A stretch of 64,000 nucleotides of DNA from CAYLXN01 sp964388235 (GCA_964388235.1 CAYLXN010000001.1:29974-93973), one strand, 5' to 3'; numbered from the stretch's first letter, positions 51,714 to 60,731 are shown. The notes: a model not told the origin generated them from the letters alone. Numbers and translations are program-made.

Positions 51714-53564
51714 TTATCCGGCTTGTTTTAAGAATTGTTGGTAGTCTGATATTGCTTTGAGAATTTCTTTTTTCTTAGGTTCAACATTGTAACCAAATTT
51801 TTTAACTAGTAGCTTAAGAACTCGAGGGCCTTTGGTGTTTTTGCCAAGCAATTCTGAATCAGCAAGATCTTCGAAGTAACCATCTAGCTTCTCATCACCA
51901 GTATCAAATTTAAACATAATTAACTGCTCTACTTCCTCTTCGTCGGTCATTTGCTCCTGGTAAGATTCTTCTTCTGTTGTGGTTTCTGACGGTTCCAGTT
52001 CTTCTTTTGTTTCTACTTCAGTCTCTATTTCAGTCTCAGACTTCCTTTCTGATGAAGTTAGCTCTTCGTCGGTCATTTGCTCTTGATGAAGCTCTTCTGT
52101 TATAACTTCTGGCGGTNNNNNNNNNNNNNNNNNNNNNNNNNNNNNNNNNNNNNNNNNNNNNNNNNNNNNNNNNNNNNNNNNNNNNNNNNNNNNNNNNNNN
52201 NNNNNNNNNNNNNNNNCTCTTCGTCGGTCATTTGCTCTTGATGAAGCTCTTCTGTTATAACTTCTGGCGGTTCCAGTTCTTTAAAGGTCAAGTTATTAAT
52301 ACCGTACCTTTGGTCGTCTAATGTCACTAGGGCTTCTTTAATTTTACATCCCCTTGGTGTGACTGTATATATCATCATGTTTCGCTTTTGTCCGCTTTCG
52401 CTAGCTTTTAATTCAGCTACTTGAATGATTAAGTTTTTTTCATTGAGGGCTTCGGATATAACTTGAGTGCCTTTATAGGCATAATTTCCAATCAGTGTGC
52501 CAGCTAGATATGGGTTGCCTTTAGATTCTATATATTCTTTAGGGTAGACTAATTTAGTTAGTGTCCAAACAGTGGCAGCTTCGACTTGACCTTCGTTTTC
52601 GGTGAGGCCAAACTTTTTAATCATTGCGTGAATTAGTCTTTCACTAGATCCAGATTTTTTACGGTTGTCTCTTTCTTCGACCTTAATTCTTTCTTCGTTG
52701 ATTTCTTTTTCTAGTGATTTACCATGCAGTTTAAACTCTAGTTTTTTAAATCGGTTCCCATCAACGTGTATAGTTGTTTGTTCTTCATTTTTACTATTGT
52801 TTTCCTTAGTTTTGGGATTTAAACTTTCATTAACGGACTCTTCTTTTGCTTTATCTTTATCTTCTTTTTCATCAACATCTTTAGTCTGTTGTTTTTGCTT
52901 TTCTGTCTTGATTCGAGCAATTTCTGCCTTCAACTTTTCATTAAGCTTACCAAAAGCCGCCAACTGCTGTTTAATGAAGTGGTCATAGGAGTCGATGGTT
53001 TCTTGGTCTCTAGCTTTAGTTTTCATAGTGGCAAGTTCTTCTTTCATATCGTCTACAATCTCCTGACAACTAAGCGCCCCCTTCCCCCAATCTAATTCAG
53101 CCTCTAGCAATTTGATTCGCTCCTCAGTATTATTGTCGGTTAGTTTATTGATATAATTTTCGACTCTAGCTTGCAAAAAGAATAGTTTTTCGTAAGGCGC
53201 TTCTTTTAATTGTTTAGCTAGTTTAGTCTCTTTTTCCTCCAGATTGTCGGCTATTTCTTTCGATTTTTGATCATATTTGTTGGTGTAGAATCGAGCGCCT
53301 TCAGGGCTTAGCTTTTGTTTTTTGATCTTTTTACGATCTTCCCCGACTTTTTCTTGCTTTTGGTTTAAGTCCGTTATTTCCCTCTCAAGAGCGTTTTTGG
53401 ACGCTAAGTAGCCCAGTGCTTTAGCTGCGGTATGGTTGAGGACATTAAAATGTTCAGTTCTTTGCCCTAGTATTTCATCTTTTCTGTTATTGAATGGCAA
53501 AATTAATGCTTCTTCTGATGATGTTTCTAATAATGTTTCCTCTTGAGGTTTTTGTTTTTTCCAT
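51714..53564 (-). CDS. Unknown coiled-coil protein with acidic repeats, interrupted by an assembly gap and a probable frameshift
   Basis: One gene rather than two. The upstream part (to 52217) encodes a charged coiled coil (about the first 250 residues), a helical or winged-helix-like region (LIHAMIKKFGLTENEGQ) and then acidic PPEVITEELHQEQMTDEE repeats. The downstream part (51714-52116) resumes the same repeat and ends in a small helical domain. The frame is open upstream of the TTG at 53500. The best start is the ATG at 53564, behind AAGGA, if one A is removed from a run of six (53555-53560), giving MEKQKPQEE. Function is unknown. Confidence 0.55.
52117..52216. other. Assembly gap of 100 N inside a tandem repeat
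   Basis: Exactly 100 N, a conventional gap of unknown length. The same 55-base sequence flanks it on both sides (52062-52116 and 52217-52271), so a repeat array probably defeated assembly. Confidence 0.95.
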
Positions 53565-53709
53565 AATGTTCCTTTTTTATTTTTGCTGTTTATGTTTATA
53601 AACTAATACCTTTATTTTAGCATAAACTTTATAAAAAGTCAATAATGGAATAGGGCTTGCTGATTTTGAGGGAGATTTTTATCAAAAACAGTGTTATTAT
53701 ATTTAGAGT

Positions 53710-54291
53710 ATGGATGCTCAGCAGCAACTCGATCAGCTTCGGCAAAAAATCCTCGATGATGGTGTCGGTTCAGCTTTGGCTAAAACTGCCAATCGGTTAG
53801 TTTTCGGTGTCGGCAATTCTGATGCTAAAATCGTGTTTATCGGTGAGGCGCCAGGCAAGAGTGAGGACGAACAGGGGGTGCCGTTCGTTGGGGCGGCTGG
53901 TAAATTCCTCGATCAAATGCTAGCTAGCGTTGAGCTTGAGCGGCAGGATATTTACATTACTAATATTGTCAAATACCGCCCGCCGAACAATCGCGATCCG
54001 CTACCAGAGGAGAAACAAGAATTTTTGCCATATCTACTCAAGGAATTGTCGATTATTCGGCCAACGATTATCGCTACACTGGGGCGGCACAGTATGGGTT
54101 ATTTTTTGCCTAAAGCTAAAATATCTGAGGTTCACGGTCAGCCAGTGCACAAGAAAATTATTTTGCCAAATGGTGATCATTCGGAGTGGTTGATTTTGCC
54201 GCTTTATCATCCAGCGGCCGCCCTCTATAATGGCGGTATGCGCCAGACGCTAATCGATGATTTTCAGGTTGTGAAGCAGTTGTTAAAATAA
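53710..54291 (+). CDS. udg: Family 4-like uracil-DNA glycosylase without iron-sulfur cysteines
   Basis: 193 residues. GEAPGKSEDEQGVPFVGAAG (near 45-64), YITNIVKYRPPNNR (near 83) and LPLYHPAAAL (near 168) are the conserved UDG family 4 motifs. The family normally has four Cys holding a 4Fe-4S cluster, for example in KCRPP. This protein contains no Cys at all, and KCRPP reads KYRPP. It should remove uracil from DNA if the fold is stable without the cluster. TATTAT nine bases upstream suggests a short leader. Confidence 0.92.
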   Translation: MDAQQQLDQLRQKILDDGVGSALAKTANRLVFGVGNSDAKIVFIGEAPGKSEDEQGVPFVGAAGKFLDQMLASVELERQDIYITNIVKYRPPNNRDPLPEEKQEFLPYLLKELSIIRPTIIATLGRHSMGYFLPKAKISEVHGQPVHKKIILPNGDHSEWLILPLYHPAAALYNGGMRQTLIDDFQVVKQLLK

Positions 54292-54312
54292 GTGAAATAA
54301 AATATAACCACC

Positions 54313-54341
54313 TTGATTTTTCACCTAAAACCTGCTATAAT
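54313..54341 (+). promoter_or_regulatory. Promoter of the 698-residue gene
   Basis: TTGATT at 54313-54318, 17 bases, TATAAT at 54336-54341. Confidence 0.65.
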
Positions 54342-54371
54342 TAAAAGCATAATCATTTAAAACAAAAATCT

Positions 54372-56468
54372 ATGGAAAAACCCACCCCCAAAAGCTTGAA
54401 TAATAATGAATTTTATCAATCGGAAGAGAAACAGGCTGATCGCGAAATTAAACCCTCAATTCTAAATGAAAAGTCAGCTTTGGACGTCGATTTAGCTGAG
54501 GTGAACAAGACTGACGCAGTTTTGTATGCTTACGCCTTGGGCAGGTACGTGACTCATCCCTCGGAAGCTTTTATTGTTGATTATCGCCAGGGTAAAACCG
54601 ACGAAACTTTTGCCGGTTTTGATCAGTTTACTATTGATAAAGTGCTGTCCGGCAGGGCGCTAGAAAAACTCGACTTGGTGGCGACAGAGGCACCAACTTT
54701 TCTATCCCAAGAAATCGCTAAAATTTATAAAAAATCTTTGTTAGCCTATAATAACGACCCTTTAAGCAAATTATCGGAATTTATGATGAAGCAAAACCAA
54801 GCAAGGGAGTCTGGTGAGGAATTTTTTGTTGAGCGCTTGAGCGGCCAACAGCTAGAAATTATTCGCGAAGCGGCGAGCGAGATTGATTCGGATTTGCCAA
54901 GCGGGATGAGTGATTATTTTACGTCTTCCGAGAGACTAGAAAGTATCGACTTTTTGGCGGAATATAATTTTTTCCTCGAATCTTTAAAACAAAGACAACA
55001 GGGCGGGCGACTCGATATTGAAAAAATAAAGTTAGATAAGGAAATCTTACTGAGTTTAGCCTCAGGCAATATTTTTTCTCTGGATAATCGAGTTTATCGG
55101 TTAGCTTTTGCTATGGACGATGAGCAGATTGCGCAAAAAGTTGATCCGTTTAACTTCAAAATGCAAGCTATAGGCGAAATGGCCACCAGCAAAAAAGAGC
55201 TAGTCAACGACCCTCGAGAGCGTGATGTTTTCTATAATTCATTTATAAATTTTGAAAAAGTTGATTACAAGGATATTGTTGGTTGCGGATTTAATTATTC
55301 ACCGATTCAAATGGATGCGCAAACGATTGGCTTTTTTGAAGAAACTGGGCGATTGGTGCAGTTGTACGATCTGTCTTCTGCTGATCCTGAAAATCCAGAT
55401 AGCGTGAAAGCTGTTGAATTAACAGATGTTTTGAATAAGGTTCTTCCTAATTATATCGAAGAGCAGAAACTGCAGGCTCAAAATTTGTTTTTTCAAACGG
55501 GTTGTGTTTTAGAATCTAGGTTGGCTCTTGAGCAGGCTCTGGGTGAGCGATTGGACCAATTCAGCTTGGAAAATCAAGTTTTGATAGTTCAACTTCTGAA
55601 TCGAGCGACCCCAGACCAAATGACAGCAATTCAAAAGTTTAATACCGAAACACTGGTAAATATCGCCCAGTCGCTTGAATTTGGTGATGATTTTGCTGAT
55701 CGGTTGCTAAATATTGCCGAAAGTCGACATGACGCCGATAAAGTATTTGAAAATTTGAACGGTATCCGACTGGCTTCAGAGCAGATCGCGGCCTATTTTC
55801 AGGGTGATAATCTCGATTTGTCGCACGAAGTTGGTCAGGCTTGGGTTAAGCGGACAACGGAAGTTTTGGCGATTTTGGACGATCAGACTACGCTTGAGTC
55901 GGATAAACAGCAAGCCACTGAAGTGCTTGAGGTGTTAAATTTTGCGACTAATCAGATCAGCCAAGCTTTGGAGAAAAATCTAATAGACACCACGGATTTA
56001 ACTAGTTCGCAATTTGAAGCTGGCTTTTTGACGCTCAAATCAGATAATGACGTGGCAATGACTCTTCGCCCAAGGCCTACAGACTCAGGTTTGGGGCAGC
56101 GAATTGGTTTTACGGTTAAAGTGCCGCGAGAATTAATCCCCGAACAGGCGAGCGGCCAAAAGGAGCGTCGTTTGAGTTTTCGCTTGGATTACGATGATTT
56201 TGGGTTGTCGCTGGACATTGGTCAGACCAAAAATCAAGACGAGCCTCTGAAGATCGGTTCGTTGGTGGCAGAAACGCTATCCCAAGGTGAGCAATTATTG
56301 GGGCAGACCGAAAATGGTCATCATGTGCGCGAGGCTTTCGCGGCTCGCCAAGATTTCTCGGCGGCCGATTTTGGGCTTTTAGTTAATCAATTTGCGGCGA
56401 AATTGAAATTACCAAAACTTGAGCAATCAACAACTGTTATTCCAGATCAAGAAGAAGACGCTGCGTAG
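54372..56468 (+). CDS. Large soluble protein of unknown function
   Basis: 698 residues, acidic, with no signal or membrane helix. Mostly helical for about 570 residues (for example FGDDFADRLLNIAESRHDAD), then a beta-rich domain (about 560-620). I do not recognise any motif. Its last 42 bases overlap the convergent TrmB-like gene. Confidence 0.65.
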   Translation: MEKPTPKSLNNNEFYQSEEKQADREIKPSILNEKSALDVDLAEVNKTDAVLYAYALGRYVTHPSEAFIVDYRQGKTDETFAGFDQFTIDKVLSGRALEKLDLVATEAPTFLSQEIAKIYKKSLLAYNNDPLSKLSEFMMKQNQARESGEEFFVERLSGQQLEIIREAASEIDSDLPSGMSDYFTSSERLESIDFLAEYNFFLESLKQRQQGGRLDIEKIKLDKEILLSLASGNIFSLDNRVYRLAFAMDDEQIAQKVDPFNFKMQAIGEMATSKKELVNDPRERDVFYNSFINFEKVDYKDIVGCGFNYSPIQMDAQTIGFFEETGRLVQLYDLSSADPENPDSVKAVELTDVLNKVLPNYIEEQKLQAQNLFFQTGCVLESRLALEQALGERLDQFSLENQVLIVQLLNRATPDQMTAIQKFNTETLVNIAQSLEFGDDFADRLLNIAESRHDADKVFENLNGIRLASEQIAAYFQGDNLDLSHEVGQAWVKRTTEVLAILDDQTTLESDKQQATEVLEVLNFATNQISQALEKNLIDTTDLTSSQFEAGFLTLKSDNDVAMTLRPRPTDSGLGQRIGFTVKVPRELIPEQASGQKERRLSFRLDYDDFGLSLDIGQTKNQDEPLKIGSLVAETLSQGEQLLGQTENGHHVREAFAARQDFSAADFGLLVNQFAAKLKLPKLEQSTTVIPDQEEDAA

Positions 56469-57170
56469 GGTTTGAGCCATTTCAGGGCTGGTGATGATCG
56501 TGCTGAGAACGTCGCCATCTTTAAACACGCTGGAAATGACAATATTCTTAAAAATGATGATTTGGGCGGCAAAAGCAGGATCATCCGGTCTTTTGTGGAC
56601 CTCAAGATAATCATCTTCAAGCGGCTTAATTTGGTCGTATTCTTTAGCCGAAACCAACGCTAAAGATTTGATGCCCGCTTGACGCTGGCGGTCTATTTGA
56701 CGGTTAATAAGTTTGCTAATTTCTGGGTTTTGATGATCATTTGGGGCTGGAAAAATTAAGATTTCTTTTGTTTGACTAGCGATAATTTCGTCGTAAACGA
56801 GAATTAGGGCTTGTTTGCCATTGGCGGTGACTACTCCTGGTTGGTCGCTGGTCAGCCGAAATTTAGAAAGTAGCGTCGGCAGAACGCTTGTCAGTTGGCT
56901 GTTGGTGTTTTTGAGCTCCTGTTGGCGAGCGGTGATCAAGCTGCGGATTTTAGTTGGGTTTTCGGCCTCGATAATAATTTTCTTTTGGTCAAGTTTGCGA
57001 GCTAGGCCTAATTCGATTAGGCGTTCAGCGATCGAGTAGCCATTGGTTCGTGACTCATCTATGTTGGCGGCAATCTCAACTGGCGTCATCGCACCTTTAT
57101 TTACTAAAGTCAAATAAGCTTTAGCTTGGCTATCAGATAAACCAATTTTACGCAAAATTTCTATTTCCAT
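56427..57170 (-). CDS. TrmB-family transcriptional regulator
   Basis: 247 residues. The N-terminal winged helix (about 1-75) reads LRKIGLSDSQAKAYLTLVNKG, typical of TrmB/Lrp-like DNA-binding domains. A short coiled linker (about 80-100) and an effector-type C-terminal domain follow. TrmB proteins often sense sugars in archaea, and Patescibacteria carry several of unknown target. The promoter at 57270 lies upstream and is read divergently, so that leader could be a target. Overlaps the neighbour by 42 bases. Confidence 0.8.
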   Translation of the reverse strand: MEIEILRKIGLSDSQAKAYLTLVNKGAMTPVEIAANIDESRTNGYSIAERLIELGLARKLDQKKIIIEAENPTKIRSLITARQQELKNTNSQLTSVLPTLLSKFRLTSDQPGVVTANGKQALILVYDEIIASQTKEILIFPAPNDHQNPEISKLINRQIDRQRQAGIKSLALVSAKEYDQIKPLEDDYLEVHKRPDDPAFAAQIIIFKNIVISSVFKDGDVLSTIITSPEMAQTLRSVFFLIWNNSC

Positions 57171-57269
57171 AGGTTAATTATAGCAGGCATAAATAATTTT
57201 GTCGAGATCGTTTCGACAGTTTTTTGGGTAATTTTTTCCCTGTTAGGGTAACTTAAAGACGTAATTATA

Positions 57270-57298
57270 TTGACAAAAAAGCAATAACATGATAGAAT
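57270..57298 (+). promoter_or_regulatory. Near-consensus promoter
   Basis: TTGACA at 57270-57275, 17 bases, TAGAAT at 57293-57298. One of the strongest promoters in the window. Confidence 0.75.
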
Positions 57299-57299
57299 G

Positions 57300-57549
57300 T
57301 AGTCAACGTTCGGGGAGGTGGGGACAAGAAAACCGAATCACGAACGATGGTACATTAAAAACAAGCTATAATTTACGACTTCGATGTTCTATTGCTTCTG
57401 TCGTTTTAAATTTTCATAAATTATGGTCTTCTGCTTAGGTCTGAAAGTTATTTTTAGATCGAAACAGGAGGCTATAATCTCCTAATTTCGGGCGACCAAC
57501 GGCCCTTGATCAAACAGTGGCAGCCCAGTGATGGGCTGAAGGAGGTTGT
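57300..57549 (+). other. Structured 250-base leader before a small gene
   Basis: It contains CGTTCG/CGAACG (57307-57346) with an alternative inner TTCGG/CCGAA, an internal TATAAT (57473-57478), a GGGC/GCCC hairpin, and CAGCCCA-GTGA-TGGGCTG (57521-57538), a 7-bp stem with a GNRA-type loop. The strong GGAGG ribosome site follows directly. It could be a regulated leader or a separate small RNA. Confidence 0.45.
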
Positions 57550-57750
57550 ATGAAAAAAATTGATTTAAACTTTGGCAAAGGAAAAGACAGTGTTGTCTTT
57601 TCTATCAAGGGAGAAAAATTTTTCTCTTATGAGCTTGACGGTGAAGAGCTTCACCGCCTCAAGGAGAAAGTATTTTGGAATTTAGGAATCGGGTGGTGGA
57701 CGGGTTGGAAACGATTATCGACAAGGATAAACTGGCCGAAAATGTGGTGA
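57550..57750 (+). CDS. Small protein, probably fused out of frame to a gene remnant
   Basis: 66 residues. The first about 40 (MKKIDLNFGKGKDSVVFSIK...) look like a genuine small protein with a strong AAGGAGG site. From about residue 35 the frame overlaps a histidine-phosphatase remnant in another frame, and the tail (WWTGWKRLSTRINWPKMW) is probably not native. Likely truncated by the rearrangement. Confidence 0.5.
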   Translation: MKKIDLNFGKGKDSVVFSIKGEKFFSYELDGEELHRLKEKVFWNLGIGWWTGWKRLSTRINWPKMW

Positions 57751-57899
57751 TCGTCTGCCATGGCGGGGTGATTGCGACGATCATGCACGATCTTTTCCCC
57801 GAGGGGCGGGACCATTTGTTTCATTGGGTGCCGAATCCGGGGCGAGGCTATAGCTTGGCGGTGCGGGATGGCAATCCGTATGATTTTAGTGATATTTAG
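57645..57899 (+). pseudogene. Remnant of a histidine phosphatase (phosphoglycerate mutase-like)
   Basis: The frame reads SPPQGESILEFRNRVVDGL and then VVIVCHGGVIATIM, the GES and HGG motifs of the C-terminal half of this family. The N-terminal RHG catalytic motif is missing and a stop lies at 57642, so the first half has been lost. Confidence 0.7.
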
Positions 57900-57951
57900 G
57901 CTGCCTGCTGGTGGTAAAAATGGGAATTAATGGTGAAATTGCCAAAAAGAC

Positions 57952-57980
57952 TTGCATTTTATAAAAGAATCTGCTATAAT
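57952..57980 (+). promoter_or_regulatory. Promoter of the 96-residue membrane protein gene
   Basis: TTGCAT at 57952-57957, 17 bases, TATAAT at 57975-57980. Confidence 0.7.
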
Positions 57981-58018
57981 AACAGAATATTAATGTGGAA
58001 GGAGGGATTAATAAGTAC

Positions 58019-58075
58019 GTTGTAGATAAAGTTATCGGAAACAACATGTTGTAGGCTAAAGTTATCGGAAACAAC
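58019..58075 (+). repeat. Two tandem hairpin repeats in a leader
   Basis: GTTGTA...GTTATCGGAAACAAC occurs at 58019-58045 and again at 58048-58075. Each can fold as GTTGT/ACAAC, and the first has an inner GATAA/TTATC stem. They lie just before the AAAGGAGGG site of the next gene. Confidence 0.65.
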
Positions 58076-58098
58076 CAAAACCCAAAGGAGGGTATATT

Positions 58099-58389
58099 AT
58101 GATTAAATTAGTTTTAGTTTTAGCTGCAGTTTTGTTTTTTACACTACTGGTAGGAAAAGGTTCCGCCCTACTATTCAGCAAAGACGTGTTGAGCGTTCGG
58201 TTTGTGTCTGCCGACGCATCGTTAATTGTTTCTGGTCTAGCTGTATTTTTACTGTCTGGACTGGAATGGAGGTTTATGACAATAGCTCTGGTGTTTATAG
58301 GTATGGCGTTTATTTTGTTGACGCTTTATATTTATAGAAACTGGAGATTGCTAAGTATTCGAGAGGGAAGAACAATAGAAAGGTGGTGA
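58099..58389 (+). CDS. Small membrane protein of unknown function
   Basis: 96 residues with three hydrophobic stretches (about 2-20, 34-54, 57-78) and a basic C-terminus. The ribosome site AAAGGAGGG is strong, and the leader carries two tandem hairpins. Not recognised. A very short possible gene follows two bases after its stop. Confidence 0.6.
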   Translation: MIKLVLVLAAVLFFTLLVGKGSALLFSKDVLSVRFVSADASLIVSGLAVFLLSGLEWRFMTIALVFIGMAFILLTLYIYRNWRLLSIREGRTIERW

Positions 58390-58391
58390 AA

Positions 58392-58484
58392 ATGATGACT
58401 TTATTTATGGAGGGAGCAAAGAGGAGTCTGAAATGGCTCCTATTTATTTTGGCAAAAATTAGTGAAATGGCGATTTTGAATTGA
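58392..58484 (+). CDS. Possible 30-residue membrane peptide
   Basis: ATG at 58392, two bases after the previous stop, with GGTGGTG upstream. MMTLFMEGAKRSLKWLLFIL continues as a basic then hydrophobic helix. It resembles small single-helix peptides, including type I toxins, but could be chance. Confidence 0.3.
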   Translation: MMTLFMEGAKRSLKWLLFILAKISEMAILN

Positions 58485-58520
58485 GGTGATGTTTACTCAG
58501 CCAAGAGTCGTCAAATGTAG

Positions 58521-58526
58521 TATAAT
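58521..58526 (+). promoter_or_regulatory. -10 box of ftsK, predicted leaderless
   Basis: TAGTATAAT ending six bases before the ftsK ATG. Confidence 0.65.
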
Positions 58527-58532
58527 ATAACT

Positions 58533-60731
58533 ATGGCAAAGAAAAAATCAGGGAAAAAGAAGGCTACTAAGCCGACTTATAGCCTGCCGACTGGCTTTTG
58601 GGCGCAGGTTGGGGCGGTGATGATGTTGGCGATGGCGATTTTGCTGGTGGTCAATTGGTTTAACGCTGGAGGCCCGCTGCTTGAGGGGGCGCACGATTTA
58701 TTGATGAAAATTATTGGTTACGGGGTGTTGATTGTACCACTGGTGTTGATTTATCTGGCGATTAGTATTTTTCAGGCGGAAAACAACAAACTACCAACCG
58801 TGGTTTGGATTGCGTCGTTGGTGCTGGTGGTTTTGGCGAGTGGGTTGTTTGGCTTGACAATCAATCGAGTGGATCACTCAGCGGGTGGGTTTGTCGGCGA
58901 CGGGTTGACGGATTTGCTGTTGACGATGGTTAGCTCGAGCATTGCGGTTTTTGTGTACTTATTGTTCATTTTTATCACGCTGATTTTCATGTTTAGAATT
59001 TCACCGCACGCGGTGTTTGAATCGATAAAAAACTTATTCAAAACTGAGGAGTTTGACCAAGAATCTGGCTTGAAGACGAAATTTAAATTACCAAGCCTAA
59101 AAGATAAAACCGTGGCCGATAAAGCGACAACTTCTGATTTTCAATTGGTCGAAGGTGTACCAACTTTTGATTCAAAACGAGCTAAGAAACCAGCGGCTGA
59201 ATTAAAAATTAATGCTGCACCTAAAACTGGGGAAAACAAGCTGGCTTTGGTGTCGGTGCGTGATCCGAATTGGAAAATACCACCTGTTAACATGCTAGAA
59301 TCGAAGCAATCGCCAGCGGACACTGGGGATATTAAGGCAAATGCGGAAATTATCCAGAAAACTTTGCATGAATTTGGGATCGAAGTCGATATGACAGGGG
59401 CAAATGTTGGTCCGAAAGTGACTCAGTATACGCTGTCGCCTCAGAGTGGGGTGAAATTGACTCGAATTGCGGCGCTGGAGACGAATATTGCGCTGAACTT
59501 AGCGGCTCAAAGTCTGCGAATTGAAGCACCGATCCCAGGAAAGCGGGCGGTGGGTATTGAGGTGCCGAATATTAAGGCGGCGGACGTTCGGTTGCGGGGA
59601 GTGCTGGAGTCAGATGAATGGAACAAGGCTCAGGCGAAGCTAAACTTTGCGATCGGCAAGGACGTCTCGGGCAGGCCGGTGGTGGAAGATTTGAATAGTA
59701 TGCCGCACTTGCTGGTGGCTGGTCAGACGGGCTCTGGTAAGTCGGTGATGATTAATACGTTGCTAATTAGCTTACTTTATCGTAATAGCCCGAGTGATAT
59801 GCGATTGATTTTGGTTGATCCAAAGCAGGTAGAAATGACTGCTTACAAAGATATCCCGCATCTGTTGACGCCGATTATTACCGAACCAAATAAGACGATT
59901 TCAGCCTTGAAATGGGCGGTTAATGAAATGGAGCGCCGCTATACGCTGTTGGCGGAGTGCAACAAGAAGAACATTGATAGCTACAATCAATATGTGTCGA
60001 AGTCGAATCAGACGGTGGAAATTGAGGATAAAGAAGGAAACGTACAGCAGCACAATGATGGGGCAATGCCGTATATTGTGATTGTGATTGATGAGATGGC
60101 GGATCTGATGATGATGGCCAAACGTGATGTTGAGTCGCTGGTGGTGAAGATTGCCCAAAAGGCTCGAGCGGTGGGGATTCATCTGGTGTTGGCAACTCAG
60201 CGGCCAAGTGTTGATGTGGTGACAGGGTTGATCAAGGCGAACGTGCCTTCGAGGATTGCTTTTACAGTGGCGTCACAGATTGACTCGAAAACGATTTTAG
60301 ATAAGGCAGGGGCAGAAAAACTGCTGGGCAATGGTGATATGCTGCTGATGACGACGCGGATGAATAAGCCGCGGCGTATTCAGGGGGCATTTGTAGCGGA
60401 CGAAGAGGTGCATAAAGTGACTGATTTCTTGCGTAACCAGCGGCCAGTTGAGTATAACGAAGAGGTTGTAGCTCAAGAGGTGGTGATTGGTGGTAGTGGC
60501 GTGATTGAAGCTGGTGACCCAGGCAGTCGGGATGCACTATTTGATCAAGCGGCAGAGATTGTGGTTTCGACTGGTCAAGCGAGCACGACTTTCTTGCAGC
60601 GGCGACTGAGGATCGGTTTTTCTCGAGCTGGGGCGATCATGGATGATCTTGAACAGAGTGGAATTGTTGGCCCTAAGGACGGCTCTCGTCCGCGAGAGGT
60701 GCTGATTTCTAGCTTGGATGATTTGGAATAA
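58533..60731 (+). CDS. ftsK: DNA translocase FtsK/SpoIIIE
   Basis: 732 residues. Four membrane helices in the first about 155 residues, a charged linker (about 165-260), an alpha/beta motor with Walker A GQTGSGKSVM (near 397) and Walker B IVIVIDEMADLMM (near 515), and a C-terminal gamma winged helix (about 670-728) that reads DNA direction. It moves chromosome ends through the septum. Confidence 0.97.
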   Translation: MAKKKSGKKKATKPTYSLPTGFWAQVGAVMMLAMAILLVVNWFNAGGPLLEGAHDLLMKIIGYGVLIVPLVLIYLAISIFQAENNKLPTVVWIASLVLVVLASGLFGLTINRVDHSAGGFVGDGLTDLLLTMVSSSIAVFVYLLFIFITLIFMFRISPHAVFESIKNLFKTEEFDQESGLKTKFKLPSLKDKTVADKATTSDFQLVEGVPTFDSKRAKKPAAELKINAAPKTGENKLALVSVRDPNWKIPPVNMLESKQSPADTGDIKANAEIIQKTLHEFGIEVDMTGANVGPKVTQYTLSPQSGVKLTRIAALETNIALNLAAQSLRIEAPIPGKRAVGIEVPNIKAADVRLRGVLESDEWNKAQAKLNFAIGKDVSGRPVVEDLNSMPHLLVAGQTGSGKSVMINTLLISLLYRNSPSDMRLILVDPKQVEMTAYKDIPHLLTPIITEPNKTISALKWAVNEMERRYTLLAECNKKNIDSYNQYVSKSNQTVEIEDKEGNVQQHNDGAMPYIVIVIDEMADLMMMAKRDVESLVVKIAQKARAVGIHLVLATQRPSVDVVTGLIKANVPSRIAFTVASQIDSKTILDKAGAEKLLGNGDMLLMTTRMNKPRRIQGAFVADEEVHKVTDFLRNQRPVEYNEEVVAQEVVIGGSGVIEAGDPGSRDALFDQAAEIVVSTGQASTTFLQRRLRIGFSRAGAIMDDLEQSGIVGPKDGSRPREVLISSLDDLE

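Noticed and set aside
51714..52076. Separate 120-residue gene left of the gap
   Set aside because: The frame continues into the N run with the same repeat as the right side, so both parts are one gene.
57907..58075. CRISPR array from the tandem 27-base units
   Set aside because: Only two units with a two-base gap, no spacers, and no cas genes in the window.
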